A program made the translations under genes and the position numbers. From Oceanospirillum linum (GTDB taxonomy: Bacteria > Pseudomonadota > Gammaproteobacteria > Pseudomonadales > Halomonadaceae): DNA of 64,000 bases. The notes under the pieces were generated by a model. It saw nothing but the letters and a program-made list of their open reading frames with translations, had not been told where the DNA came from and did no database searches. Where the stretch lies: positions 173,254 to 237,253 of the forward strand of contig NZ_MTSD02000005.1 of NCBI RefSeq assembly GCF_001995095.2, in the 5' to 3' direction. Of the stretch, positions 7,949 to 17,504 are shown in pieces. Each line of letters opens with the position of its first letter. Position 1 is the stretch's first letter.

Positions 7949-9439
7949 TTACCGGTAGCTAAAGGGGCTCTGCAGCACAGTCAGCAGCTCATTGATACGT
8001 GTCATATCGCCCTTCTCAGCCTGCTCAATCGCTGCCTGAGCCATATGATTTCTGAGCAGGTAAACCGGGTTTGCCGTTTGCATTTTAGCCAGGCGCTCTG
8101 TTTCTGGTTGATGGTCTTCTGTGACTCTCTGATGGTATTGCCTCAGCCAAAGCTCAAAAGCTGATGGATAGGTACAGGTCGTAGCCAGCTTATCCTGTTG
8201 CTCGCTAACCGGTGTCTCACTAAGCAAGCGAAAAAACAGGGTTATATCGGTTTTCTGAGCTTCCAGCAGACGCCAGAGATCCTCGATCAACTGGCTGTCC
8301 CTGGTATCCTTTAGTTGCTGTGCAGAGGCTTGCTGATCGACCGACGGTTGCTCATACGCCTGCAGGCCTAAACGCTTGCGCATCAGCATCAGGTATTCCT
8401 GCTGATAGAGTTTTGAGAAGCGCCGCAATTCATTTTCCAGTAATGATTGAGCCGTTTTTTTATCATCGGATACCATGGGCATAAAACACTGGGCTAAACA
8501 GAGCAGGTTCCACTGCATGGCATCCGGCTGGCGCTTAAAAGCAAAGCGTCCCTGATGGTCAGAGTGATTGCTTACCAGACCAGCTTTATAAGTATCCATA
8601 AACTGAAAGGGGCCGTAGTCGAATGTTTCACCGATAATTGACATGTTGTCGGTGTTCATGACGCCATGTACAAAGCCATAGGCCTGCCAGTGGGCGACCA
8701 GGGTAGCGTTACGGAGAATCACCTCCCGAATCAGAGTAAGCGGTGGGTTATCGGCTTCGGCTGACTTGGGAAAATAACGATGGATCACGTAGTTGGTCAG
8801 CTGAGTGAGTTCGTCGAATCTACGGTTGTGGTAAAGGTGTTCAAAGTGACCGAATCGGATATGGCAGGGTGTCACCCGCAGTAGTGTTGCGCAGGGCTCC
8901 GGAAAGCCTTCCCGTAATATGGTATCCGTTGAACCCGCAATACAGAGTGCTTCAGTGGTTGGAATACCCAAACCTGCCATGGCCGCACTGGCCAGATACT
9001 CCCGAATACTGGATCGTAAAACAGCTCGACCATCCCCAAACCGGGAGTAAGCCGTTTTACCTGCGCCTTTCAGATGAATATCCCTCAGTATACCATCGGG
9101 CCCGAGATGCTCACCGAGCAGCAGACCTCGGCCATCCCCCAGTTGTGGATTGTAAACCCCAAACTGGTGCCCTGCGTATTTCATTGCCAAAGGCTCGCTG
9201 CCGTTGAACAGTCTCTGACCACTGGCAAACTCTGCCAGTTCCTGAAGATTAAGAGAGTTCAGATCCAGTCCCAGTTTTTGTGCCACATCGTGGTTGACGC
9301 TGGCGACCCAGGGATTATTGAGTGGCGATGGTGTCAGGGACTGATAGTGATGTGCTGGCAATTGCCGGTAATGGCTGGTCAGCTGCAGCTGATTCAGAGG
9401 GGTGAGGGTGACCGGCTGAGAGTTTGCGGGAGTACTCAA
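7949..9439 (-). CDS. selO: Protein adenylyltransferase SelO (YdiU family)
   Basis: The 496-residue protein is a pseudokinase-fold enzyme that transfers AMP from ATP to Ser/Thr/Tyr of target proteins. In E. coli it links redox stress to protein AMPylation. Conserved blocks are YAGHQFGVYNPQLGDGRG, LKGAGKTAYSRFGDGRAVLR, SIREYLASAAMAGLGIPTTE, and HGVMNTDNMSIIGETFDYGP, which carries the HGxxNTDN catalytic loop and the metal-binding DYGP. Length is close to the bacterial norm (about 480). The C-terminus ends in PFSYR; no C-terminal Cys or selenocysteine signal is apparent. The gene is monocistronic and convergent with the chemoreceptor. Confidence 0.95.
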   Translation of the reverse strand: MSTPANSQPVTLTPLNQLQLTSHYRQLPAHHYQSLTPSPLNNPWVASVNHDVAQKLGLDLNSLNLQELAEFASGQRLFNGSEPLAMKYAGHQFGVYNPQLGDGRGLLLGEHLGPDGILRDIHLKGAGKTAYSRFGDGRAVLRSSIREYLASAAMAGLGIPTTEALCIAGSTDTILREGFPEPCATLLRVTPCHIRFGHFEHLYHNRRFDELTQLTNYVIHRYFPKSAEADNPPLTLIREVILRNATLVAHWQAYGFVHGVMNTDNMSIIGETFDYGPFQFMDTYKAGLVSNHSDHQGRFAFKRQPDAMQWNLLCLAQCFMPMVSDDKKTAQSLLENELRRFSKLYQQEYLMLMRKRLGLQAYEQPSVDQQASAQQLKDTRDSQLIEDLWRLLEAQKTDITLFFRLLSETPVSEQQDKLATTCTYPSAFELWLRQYHQRVTEDHQPETERLAKMQTANPVYLLRNHMAQAAIEQAEKGDMTRINELLTVLQSPFSYR

Positions 9440-9550
9440 AATGCTGCTCTCTCTGAATGGGCTGAGTCTATATCATAGTTTTTTAGTCGGAATTGTCTAT
9501 CCAAAGGACTTACAGGTCGCCTCAGTTAAAAAATACCTCTTAAAGCCTAT

Positions 9551-9579
9551 ACCCGTTGCCTGGTTTTTAGGCCTATAAT
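9551..9579 (+). promoter_or_regulatory. Possible nhaD promoter
   Basis: A consensus -10 TATAAT (9574-9579) with only a weak -35 (ACCCGT, 9551-9556, 17-base spacing). Transcription from it would produce a leader of about 125 bases that contains the folded element at 9612-9669. Confidence 0.5.
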
Positions 9580-9611
9580 CGATGTCCTAAAATTTGCCGC
9601 ACTGCATCATA

Positions 9612-9669
9612 GACCGCTGATGAGCCTGTCTTTCAGACACTTTATTCAGAGTGCGTGCAATCAGCGGTC
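9612..9669 (+). promoter_or_regulatory. Structured nhaD leader, riboswitch candidate
   Basis: A perfect 10-bp closing stem, GACCGCTGAT (9612-9621) with ATCAGCGGTC (9660-9669), encloses a second perfect hairpin TGTCT-TTC-AGACA (9627-9639) and a purine/G-rich strand. It lies 43 bases before the start of a Na+/H+ antiporter gene, in the predicted leader. Na+ and Li+ riboswitches are known to control ion antiporters, so this is a reasonable candidate, but I cannot match it to a named RNA family from memory. It could also be a protein-binding operator or a simple attenuator. Confidence 0.45.
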
Positions 9670-9712
9670 ATGACTGCAGCTAATAAAAAGATAACAATCA
9701 AGAAGGCCCCCA

Positions 9713-10963
9713 ATGACCGAACTGCTGCATACGATCCTGCTGGCGCTGGCTTTTCTGGCGCTACTAGGTGTTGTTTTTGAAGAAGTAATTCATATCAATA
9801 AAGCTAAGGTAACGCTGTTTCTGGGCACCGTTTCCTGGTTATTGATGTTTATCTTCCCCGAGAGTGATGCGGGGCTTGCCCGCATTGAAGAAGGGTTATC
9901 TGAGAGCATATCTGAGATTGCCGAGCTCTGGCTGTTTCTGGTTGCTGCGATGACCTTTGTTGCCTACCTAAACAAAAAAGGGCTGATTCAAAACCTGATC
10001 TATCTGTTTTTACCCTCGCGTATCTCGGAAAAGATGCTGCTGGTACTCACTGGCCTGTTCTGTTTTATCTTCTCCTCCATTGCCGATAACATCACGGCTA
10101 CCCTGGTATCTGCTGCGTTGATACTCTCCCTTAATCTTGAGGCGAAAAAGACCCTGCGTTTTGCGGCACTGGTGGTCTTTGCGGTGAACTCCGGTGGTGT
10201 GGCACTGATTACCGGTGACGTAACCACTCTGATGATTTTCCTCTCCGGCCATGTCGGTGTGTTGCAGCTACTTTACCTGTCACTGCCTGCACTGCTGGGG
10301 GTGGTCGCACTGACCCTGATGCTCTCTTTCGGTCTTAAAGGGAATGTTGTCATTGAGAAGCGGATGACGCCAATCCGTAAAGTCGATCTGATTATTGCCG
10401 TCGTGTTCCTAAGCACCATTTTGCTGACGATCGCCTTCAATGCCTTGTTTCATATTCCGCCAATGCTGACCTTCCTGGCAGGCATGTCACTGATGTTTCT
10501 GGTGGCGCGCTTTTTTGAAGATGACGATGAAGACCCGATTATGGATTACATTCGGGTGATTGAGTTTGAAACGCTGCTTTTCTTCTTAGGGATTTTGCTA
10601 CTGGTGGGAATGCTGAAAGAGATCGGTGTCCTGGAATCCTTAGTGAGTCTCTACGAACTGATGCCTCCGGTGTTGGCGAACTATATGATGGGCGTCTTAT
10701 CGGCAGGTATTGATAACGTACCGTTAACGGCGGCTGTGCTGAAGTCCGGTATCGATATGACCACCCAGGAATGGATGGGGCTGACTTACGCTGTTGGTGT
10801 CGGTGGCTCTTTGCTGGTCATTGGTTCTGCTGCTGGTATCGTCATGATGAGCAAAATTGGCGCGCTGACCTTTGGTCGTTATGTACGCTTTATTTTGCCT
10901 CTGCTGGTCGCTTATACCATCGGTTATGCCGGAGCCTGGGTGCTGGGTCACTGGATGTTCTGA
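9713..10963 (+). CDS. nhaD: Sodium:proton antiporter NhaD
   Basis: The 416-residue inner-membrane protein has 10-12 hydrophobic segments in the ion-transporter superfamily arrangement. The family hallmark SSIADNITATLVSAAL (conserved Asp in a broken helix) is at about 124-139, and VNSGGVALITGDVTTLMIF follows. NhaD exchanges cytoplasmic Na+ or Li+ for external protons, mostly at alkaline pH, and is common in halophilic and marine gammaproteobacteria. The second inverted-repeat half has the matching GIDNVPLTAAVLKSG loop. A folded leader precedes the gene. The weak AAGG upstream of ATG 9713 is the only visible ribosome site. Confidence 0.93.
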   Translation: MTELLHTILLALAFLALLGVVFEEVIHINKAKVTLFLGTVSWLLMFIFPESDAGLARIEEGLSESISEIAELWLFLVAAMTFVAYLNKKGLIQNLIYLFLPSRISEKMLLVLTGLFCFIFSSIADNITATLVSAALILSLNLEAKKTLRFAALVVFAVNSGGVALITGDVTTLMIFLSGHVGVLQLLYLSLPALLGVVALTLMLSFGLKGNVVIEKRMTPIRKVDLIIAVVFLSTILLTIAFNALFHIPPMLTFLAGMSLMFLVARFFEDDDEDPIMDYIRVIEFETLLFFLGILLLVGMLKEIGVLESLVSLYELMPPVLANYMMGVLSAGIDNVPLTAAVLKSGIDMTTQEWMGLTYAVGVGGSLLVIGSAAGIVMMSKIGALTFGRYVRFILPLLVAYTIGYAGAWVLGHWMF

Positions 10964-11002
10964 TCCTGAACAGCCGTTGATAGCTTATACCCAAATACCA
11001 TA

Positions 11003-11035
11003 AGACAGGCTGGCTATGCTGGCTTGTCTGCTTTC
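11003..11035 (+). terminator. Probable terminator after nhaD
   Basis: AGACAGGCTGGC, loop TAT, GCTGGCTTGTCT: 12 pairs, three of them G-T, followed by GCTTTC. The T-run is poor, so termination may be partial. Confidence 0.5.
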
Positions 11036-11092
11036 TGTCATACTAACTGAAACACCCTTTTTACTCCGACAGCTGAATGGCAGGAGCTATCT

Positions 11093-12766
11093 GTGTCTTC
11101 TATCGCCCGTCTTTCTCTTTCCCGGTCTCTTAGCTTCTCCTTTCGTCTTAATTTGCAGGCCCGTATGCTGATCCTGCTGGGCGGGTTTGCTCTCTTGCTG
11201 ACCTTGACCATGGGAACGATCTCTCTGAACTTTATCGCACAAACATTGGAAACTCAGATGGGGCAGCAGGCGCTGGATGTGGCCCGCGCCGTCGCCCGCC
11301 TGCCACAGATTCAGGAAGGTCTGGAAGAGAATGATAGCCGTAAAATTCAGCCTTTGGTGGAGGAGGTGCGTTCGGCCATTGGTGCCCGATTTATCGTGGT
11401 TGGCGATGAAAATGGTGTTCGTTTCGCGCATCCTTTACCGGACAGAATCGGAAAAAAAATGGTAGGTGGAGATAATGCCCGTGCACTGGAGTCAGGTGAG
11501 GAGTATGTCTCAACGGCCATCGGCAGTCTTGGGCCCTCGGTGCGAGGCAAAGTGCCGGTTTTCTCCACTGGGCAAGAGGGTCCCCGGAAGGTGATAGGTA
11601 TTATCTCCGTCGGATACATGCTGAATCAGGTGGACCAGGTTGTTGGGCATTACCAGACGGGGATCTGGTGGTTCTCGGCGGCTACGGTGTTGGTCAGTCT
11701 TATACTGGCCAAATTAATCAGTGATTATTTTAAGCGAGCTATTTTTGGCTTTGAACCCGAAGAAATTGCCCGCCTTTTTCAGGAGCGAAATGCAATATTG
11801 CAGTCTGTAAGAGAGGGAATTATCGCTATTAATCCACAGGGCGATATTACAACCTTCAACGAGGCGGCGCTTAATATTTTTGGCCTTGATCCCAGAGAGA
11901 GTATGTTAGGACGGAATATTCGTGACTTTCAGGCCAACAGTGATCTCTTGTAGGTGATACAGACCGGAAAACCTATTCTGGATAAAGAAGATATCGTTGG
12001 TGGGCAGCGCGTATTGGTTAACCGGATTCCTTTATTTCAGAACGCCAGTGGCCATGGGCCGGAAAAAGTTATCGGGGCTGTTTCCAGTTTCAGATTGAAA
12101 GATGAACTGGACAGGATGACGGACCAATTAAACCGAATGCAAATTTATGCGGATACGTTACGCAGTCAGGCCCATGAGTACTCCAACAAGCTGCATACCA
12201 TTTCAGGTTTAATTCAGATCGGAGCGACTGATCAGGCAATTGACTTAATTGGCCAGGAAACCCGTGATCATCAGACGTTACTGCACTTTCTGCTTAGCGC
12301 TGTACCTGATCCTCTGCTTTCTGGTTGTATTCTTGGGAAATACAATCGAGCCCGTGAACTGGGACTGAACCTTGAGATTGACCCGGAAAGCCAGATGCAG
12401 GATCTGTCGGATGACCTGCCGAGGGAGCTTCTGGTGACTATTCTGGCCAATCTTCTGGATAACGCGATGGATGCTTCTCTGGCCGTGGGAAATGCCAAAC
12501 AGATTCGACTGTCGATGACCGATTTGGGTCATGATCTGATCTTTGAAGTGGAAGATGAAGGCCCGGGAGTTGATCCTGAGCTGGTCGAAGCGTTGTTCGC
12601 AAAAGGTGTCAGCAGTAAACCGGGACAGAATCATGGCTACGGACTGTACCTGGTGGCTCAGGCGCTAAATCGCTTACAGGGTGATATAGCTCTGGAGCCG
12701 CTGGAACCAAAAGGTACCCGTGCGGTGGTTTATATTCCGAAGCAGGTCATTAAGGCGGAAGCTTAG
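11093..12766 (+). pseudogene. CitA/DcuS-type sensor histidine kinase interrupted by an in-frame amber codon
   Basis: One reading frame encodes a complete kinase of about 557 residues except for a TAG at 11951-11953. Upstream part (286 residues): transmembrane helix near 24-46, extracytoplasmic CitA-like sensor, second helix near 183-202, and a PAS domain beginning ERNAILQSVREGIIAI. Downstream part (starts GTG 11954 if reinitiated): end of PAS, dimerisation helix with HEYSNKLHTISGLIQIG, then ATPase N box NLLDNAMDAS and G box EDEGPGVDP. The stop falls inside the PAS domain, in LL-stop-VIQTGKP, where families normally have a glutamate or similar residue. GTG 11093 has AGGAG upstream. Possible explanations are a pseudogene, suppression or a base error. 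The intact regulator gene follows. Confidence 0.85.
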
Positions 12767-12884
12767 GATGGTAAGGTGTATAATTTTTTTCTCTTTATAA
12801 TTAACAGACCGCCAATAGACGCGTGCCATAAAAGCCAGAGAATAACCTGATAAGACGCCCCTACGAGAAAGGTAACTGACACGT

Positions 12885-13673
12885 ATGACACAGGTTTTGC
12901 CGACACCGGACGGATCATCTGATCGCGCTCCCTATCGCATTGTGATCGCCGAGGATGACCGGCGTATCGCTGAAATTCAGCAGCGCTTTATTGAGAAAAT
13001 ACCGGGTTTTCAGGTGGAAGGGATCGCTTTGACACTGGGCGAGGCCCGGGATCTGACAGAGATCCTGCAGCCGGATCTGATTTTGTTGGATATTCATTTT
13101 CCTGAAGGCACTGGTCTTGAGCTGCTGCAGGAGTTAAGAGGCCGGAACCAGGCAACGGATGTTATTTTAGTAACGGCTGCCAAAGAAGCTGCAATACTTC
13201 AGGCTGCTCTGCGCGGCGGTGTGTTTGACTATATTCTCAAGCCATTGGTTTTTGATCGCCTGCAGGCCGCTTTGCAGAATTACAGTCACCACCGTCAGAA
13301 ATTGGAAACTCTGGTGCAGTCTGACTGCAGCCTTGCACAGCAGGATGTAGATCAGTTGATGCCCCGCAGCGATGTAGCACCTGTGCTGAAGGCTACTACC
13401 TCAGATGCTGTAGCTTCTCCGACATCAGGTTTTAGTCAAAAGAGTTTGCCTAAAGGCATCGATGCATTAACGCTGGATAAGGTCAGAGCTGCTTTTGATT
13501 CAGATGTGGCTGACCTGGTTAACGCAGAGACTCTTGGCCGGATGGTTGGGGTTAGTCGCACCACCGCCCGCCGCTATCTGGAGTATCTGGTCAGTAATCA
13601 ACAGTTGGAAGCGGATATCAGCTATGGAAGTGTGGGGCGTCCTGAGCGGCGATATCGGCGTATTGGCCACTAA
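12885..13673 (+). CDS. Response regulator of the CitB/DcuR family
   Basis: The 262-residue protein has an N-terminal receiver domain: acidic pair EDD near 23-25, phospho-acceptor in LILLDIHFPEGTG (Asp at about 68), VTAAK, and FDYILKPL with the conserved Lys. A Ser/Thr/Pro-rich linker follows, and then a C-terminal helix-turn-helix (LGRMVGVSRTTARRYLEYL) and the RPERRYR wing of the family. Such regulators act with CitA/DcuS-type kinases to activate di- or tricarboxylate uptake genes. It sits 118 bases after the interrupted kinase and is convergent with tctCBA, which is the obvious candidate target (inference). Confidence 0.92.
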   Translation: MTQVLPTPDGSSDRAPYRIVIAEDDRRIAEIQQRFIEKIPGFQVEGIALTLGEARDLTEILQPDLILLDIHFPEGTGLELLQELRGRNQATDVILVTAAKEAAILQAALRGGVFDYILKPLVFDRLQAALQNYSHHRQKLETLVQSDCSLAQQDVDQLMPRSDVAPVLKATTSDAVASPTSGFSQKSLPKGIDALTLDKVRAAFDSDVADLVNAETLGRMVGVSRTTARRYLEYLVSNQQLEADISYGSVGRPERRYRRIGH

Positions 13674-13681
13674 ATAACGAA

Positions 13682-13717
13682 GAAAAAAAGCCGGCATTCC
13701 TCTGTAGGAAACCGGCT
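13682..13717 (-). terminator. Terminator for the tctCBA operon
   Basis: AGCCGGcATTCCT and AGGAAaCCGGCT (13689-13717) enclose a CTGT loop. Read on the minus strand, seven T follow the stem (13683-13689), so it fits the end of the tctA message. On the plus strand the run after the stem is A-rich. Confidence 0.65.
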
Positions 13718-13906
13718 AAAAGTGAGCACGAATGCTCGACCCATTCCGAATGTATACACACCTGATGAGAGATAACGCTCAGGTGAGCAACGGTGGTTTA
13801 GATTCTTAGGGAGGTAAAAGTTCCTGAATTATTCTTACTCATCAAAGAATGACGGTTTCTTAATTGGATCATTCACGTTTTTCTCCCGGTACTAAGTTTG
13901 TTCAGC

Positions 13907-15463
13907 TCATGCTTTTTTTTCATTATTCACGGCACTGAACTCTGTATCAGGGGCTGACTGATTACGCTTTTTTTGCAGTAGTCGCTGAATAACCGGAGCG
14001 GCAAGAACCAGTACCGTGATACAAACAATGACCAGTGTAATCGGGCGCTCCCAAAGAAAAGAAAGGCTGCCATCAGAGATCATCAGTGCACGACGAAGGT
14101 TGTTCTCCATCAGTCCCCCCAGTACAAAACCCAGCAGAAGCGGTGCCATCGGGAAGTTCAGCATTCTCAGACCAATGGCGGCAGCACAGAACACCACCAT
14201 CATATAGATATCAAAGGTATTGAATGACACCAGGTAAACACCCGTGATGGCAAAGAACAGAATCATCGGCACCAGGACAGTACGGGGAATCATCAACAGC
14301 TTGGAGATATAAGGGATCAGCGGCAGGTTCAGAATCAGCAGGACGATATTGCCGATATACATAGACACAATCACCGACCAGAACACATCCGGGTTGTCGA
14401 TCATCATGCGCGGACCCGGCTGAATACCGTAGGCGATCAGTGCGCCCAGCATGATAGCTGTGGTGCCTGATCCGGGAATACCCAGTGTTAGCAGGGGTAC
14501 AAAAGAGCCGGATGAGGATGCGTTATTTGCTGCTTCCGGTGCAACCAGGCCACGTAGGGAGCCGGAGCCGAACTTCAGCTTCTCTTTCGCTTTCGCCAGA
14601 TTACGCTCCATGCCGTAGGCCAAAAAGGCAGCAATCGTCGCACCGGCACCCGGCAGAACACCGACAATAAAGCCCAGCACGGAAGAGCGCAGTGCCGTAG
14701 GGGCCACCTCTTTCACTTCTTCTTTAGTAACGGCCATACTGCCGATCTGGCTGGAGTCTGTTTGGTTCTCTTCCTCTTTTAAATGGTCGCGTTTCAGAAC
14801 CGCCATTACAACTTCTGCCAGTGCAAAGGTCGCCATCGCCAACAGCAGAAAACTGATGCCATCCATCAGATCAATATAGCCAAAGGTGAAACGCTCAACA
14901 CCGGTTGAACGGTCGGTACCCACGGTTGAGATCATCAGGCCCAACACGGTCATCAGCAGAGCTTTAAGTACTTGCCCTTTGCCTGAGAAAGCCGCAACAG
15001 CGGTCAGGCCAAGAACCATCAGGGCGAAATAATCCGCTGATTGAAAGCTCAGAGACACACTGGCCAGCGCCGGTGCTGCCACTAAAAGGAAAATAGCTGA
15101 AATCGTGCCACCGGTAAAAGAGGCATAGGCTGCCAGAGCCAAAGCTTTACCCGCCTGACCTTTCTGGGCCATCGGATAACCATCAAAGGCGGTCACGACC
15201 GTACTGGAGCAGCCCGGCGCATTGATCAGAATGGAAGAGGTTGATCCCCCAAAGATAGCACCGTAGTAAACACCCGCCATTAGAATAATGCCCGATGAAG
15301 GCTCCAGACCATAAGTAATAGGAATCATCAGGGCGATGGCCGAAATAGGCCCGAGCCCCGGTAACATGCCGATAAACGTACCGACAAAACAGCCGACGAA
15401 AACCATCAGCAGATTCATAGGCATTACGGCAGTGCCCAGGCCTGTCAAAATACCGTCTAACAT
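13907..15463 (-). CDS. tctA: Tripartite tricarboxylate transporter large permease TctA
   Basis: The 518-residue membrane protein has about 12 helices and typical TctA blocks: IGMLPGLGPISAIALMIP near the start, GVYYGAIFGGSTSSILINAPG, VGVLPGAGATIAAFLAYG, and ANNASSSGSFVPLLTLGIPG. It is the main translocation subunit of a secondary, binding-protein-dependent importer for citrate-like carboxylates. It lies four bases downstream of tctB, so the two are tightly coupled. A C-terminal hydrophilic tail (QKKRNQSAPDTEF) ends the protein. The substrate cannot be deduced from the permease. Confidence 0.94.
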   Translation of the reverse strand: MLDGILTGLGTAVMPMNLLMVFVGCFVGTFIGMLPGLGPISAIALMIPITYGLEPSSGIILMAGVYYGAIFGGSTSSILINAPGCSSTVVTAFDGYPMAQKGQAGKALALAAYASFTGGTISAIFLLVAAPALASVSLSFQSADYFALMVLGLTAVAAFSGKGQVLKALLMTVLGLMISTVGTDRSTGVERFTFGYIDLMDGISFLLLAMATFALAEVVMAVLKRDHLKEEENQTDSSQIGSMAVTKEEVKEVAPTALRSSVLGFIVGVLPGAGATIAAFLAYGMERNLAKAKEKLKFGSGSLRGLVAPEAANNASSSGSFVPLLTLGIPGSGTTAIMLGALIAYGIQPGPRMMIDNPDVFWSVIVSMYIGNIVLLILNLPLIPYISKLLMIPRTVLVPMILFFAITGVYLVSFNTFDIYMMVVFCAAAIGLRMLNFPMAPLLLGFVLGGLMENNLRRALMISDGSLSFLWERPITLVIVCITVLVLAAPVIQRLLQKKRNQSAPDTEFSAVNNEKKA

Positions 15464-15467
15464 GGGC

Positions 15468-16025
15468 TTATCCTCCGAAACCGATCAGGGCAAACAGTTG
15501 CCCAGGTGCCAGATAGATATCCAGCAGTTGTGTCAGTGCAAACCAGAAAACCAGAACAAAAGGTAGCGATGCACCAAACAGGATCTTCTTGCGTCGCTCA
15601 CCCAGTACCCAGAAACCGGCAAACAGGAAGAAGGTGGTGGCGATAACAAAACCCATCCACTTAAGGCCCATGGCGTAGATCACCATGATTGCCAGTAGTT
15701 TTGCTACTGTGGACCAGTCATAACCCTGGATCGGTTTCAGTTTGGGAGCAGCCTGTTCCTGAGAGTTTTTTTGCTGTTCCCGCCAGGCATTAATGACCAG
15801 GGTAGCCGACAGTACGGTTCCTAATACCGCCAGAACATAAGGTAGCGTGCTGGCGGTAAAGGGTTCGTACTCATCGCCGGGGAAATAAGGGATCAGTTGC
15901 GCTGATAACCCGTATCCGATCGACAGTGCCAGAAAAATCAGACCGCCGATCAGATCTTTATTCAGGCTTAAGGGTGGTTTGTTTGCACCTGAAGCAGGTT
16001 GTGCAGGTGTCTGATGGTTAGACAT
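15468..16025 (-). CDS. tctB: Tripartite tricarboxylate transporter small permease TctB
   Basis: The 185-residue protein has four hydrophobic segments (about 28-45, 63-83, 110-130 and 140-175). This matches the small 4-TM subunit of TTT importers, which pairs with TctA. It stands between tctC and tctA. The family is poorly conserved in sequence, so the call relies on topology, segments such as IGYGLSAQLIPYFPGDEYEP and GFVIATTFFLFAGFWVLG, and gene order. Confidence 0.88.
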   Translation of the reverse strand: MSNHQTPAQPASGANKPPLSLNKDLIGGLIFLALSIGYGLSAQLIPYFPGDEYEPFTASTLPYVLAVLGTVLSATLVINAWREQQKNSQEQAAPKLKPIQGYDWSTVAKLLAIMVIYAMGLKWMGFVIATTFFLFAGFWVLGERRKKILFGASLPFVLVFWFALTQLLDIYLAPGQLFALIGFGG

Positions 16026-16155
16026 GACAAACTCCAGCCGAAGACAAAAGTCCCCGGAAAAGGTATTGAATACAGTTCAGAAAATGTTTATCTGCCCGCC
16101 TCTGCAATGTAGCCGGAGGGCTATATTAAATAGTAAGCAGAATGATGGAGAGGTC

Positions 16156-16191
16156 AGCGGCTAACAGAGCTTTCAGGCATAGGTAGCCGCT
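16156..16191 (-). promoter_or_regulatory. Inverted repeat between tctC and tctB
   Basis: Perfect 8-bp arms AGCGGCTA (16156-16163) and TAGCCGCT (16184-16191) with a 20-base loop lie in the 192-base gap after tctC. Such stems often protect the upstream message and let the binding protein be made in excess of the permeases. This role is inferred. Confidence 0.4.
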
Positions 16192-16217
16192 GTTGTTCAC
16201 TCAGAGCAACACGGTGT

Positions 16218-17222
16218 TTACTTCAGAAAGCCCAGCTCACGCATCAGGCTGCCAACCTGTTCTTCCTGGGACTCAAGAAAGCTGACGAATTCCGAAGCAG
16301 GTTTGTAGTCGTTAACCCAGCCGTTACGGGAGCGTACAGTTTCCCAGGCTTCAGTGTCGTACATATCACCCAGTACTTTAGCCAACTCATCACGTTTGCT
16401 ATCACTCATACCGGGGGCACCAAAGAATCCCCGCCAGTTAGCGAATACGGTGTTATTCCCCATCTCTTTCAGAGTTGGAACATTGGGAGCATCCGGGGTG
16501 CGTTTTGGTGCTGTTGTGGCCAGAATACGAACCTGGCCGGCTTTTGCCATTTCCAGTGCTTCACCCAGCCCGGTGGACAGAAGATCTGCTTCACCGGAAA
16601 GTAGCCCTGCCATCGCTTTACCTCCGGCATCATAGGCAATATAACGCAGGGAACGAGGATCAAAACCCTCCTCTTTAATCGCTGCAGCTGGAACCAGGTG
16701 ATCCATGCTGCCTCGGGTAGAACCACCGGCAAATTTCACATTACGGGGGCTTTCCCTGAAATCGGCGACCACATCATTCCAGTGCTTGTAGGGACTATTG
16801 TTGCGAACCACCAGGGCACCATAATCCGCGATCGTACCGGCGACGGGTGTCAGGTCACGGAAGGATTGAGGAAATACACCGGTTAAAGAGCGAATGACAA
16901 TAGGTGTGGAGTTCACCATCAGGGTATTTTTCTGCTGTTCAGCGGTTTCAATCAGATAAGCAATGGCTTTACCGCCACCTCCTCCGGATAGGTTCTGGAA
17001 GGAGACCTTTTTGACCAGACCGGATTTTTTCAGCGCTTCACCGGTGCCACGGGCGGTACCGTCCCAGCCGCCGCCAGCACCACCAGGCACCAGAAAATGA
17101 ATACTGTCGACCTGTGCCTGAGCCGCATTGGCAGACAGAGGAACGGAGAGTGCACCGGTAAACGCGATAGCCGCGGCCATTTTCAGTAGCGTGCGGCGAG
17201 CGAAGGTAGATGGTGTCTTCAT
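16218..17222 (-). CDS. tctC: Tripartite tricarboxylate transporter substrate-binding protein TctC
   Basis: The product is about 334 residues. It begins with a twin-arginine-like or Sec signal (RRTLLKMAAAIAFTGALS, cleavage after SANAAQA) and is periplasmic. Family features are the VPGGAGGGWDGTARG loop, which grips a carboxylate group through the two-Asp water bridge typical of Bug/TctC proteins, FAGGSTRGSMDHL, and NWRGFFGAPG. It delivers a carboxylate to TctAB. I chose ATG 17222 (GAGG about nine bases upstream) because it starts directly at the signal peptide; an in-frame start at 17330 adds a non-conserved segment. First gene of the operon. Confidence 0.94.
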   Translation of the reverse strand: MKTPSTFARRTLLKMAAAIAFTGALSVPLSANAAQAQVDSIHFLVPGGAGGGWDGTARGTGEALKKSGLVKKVSFQNLSGGGGGKAIAYLIETAEQQKNTLMVNSTPIVIRSLTGVFPQSFRDLTPVAGTIADYGALVVRNNSPYKHWNDVVADFRESPRNVKFAGGSTRGSMDHLVPAAAIKEEGFDPRSLRYIAYDAGGKAMAGLLSGEADLLSTGLGEALEMAKAGQVRILATTAPKRTPDAPNVPTLKEMGNNTVFANWRGFFGAPGMSDSKRDELAKVLGDMYDTEAWETVRSRNGWVNDYKPASEFVSFLESQEEQVGSLMRELGFLK

Positions 17223-17504
17223 GATGGGGACCTCGTTGATTATTTTTATCGGGTTCTTTTCATTTCGTTTAACATCATGCCCGGTTAAGGCTCCTGAGAA
17301 TGGCAGCAGGAGCCTTTCAGGCTTGTTCATGGCAAGTTGAACATCAGGTCAACCATAGTTAAGGCAGAGAGGAAGCAGAAGTTTATGAACTTAAAGGCTT
17401 TTTATTTCTTAAAGGCTATTTTGTTCATAAAAACCATAGGCGGGATCTGTCGGGGGAAAAGCAGAAAAATGCTGCGATGGTCATGACTTAGAGGGCGAGT
17501 TTCC

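Noticed and set aside
9615..9660. CTGATGAG in the nhaD leader resembles the hammerhead ribozyme core
   Set aside because: The second core element GAAA is absent after the adjacent stem and no cleavage-site arrangement can be drawn.
11954..12766. An independent short histidine kinase starting at GTG 11954
   Set aside because: The segment starts in the middle of a PAS domain in the same frame as the upstream part and has no ribosome site; a broken single gene explains it better.
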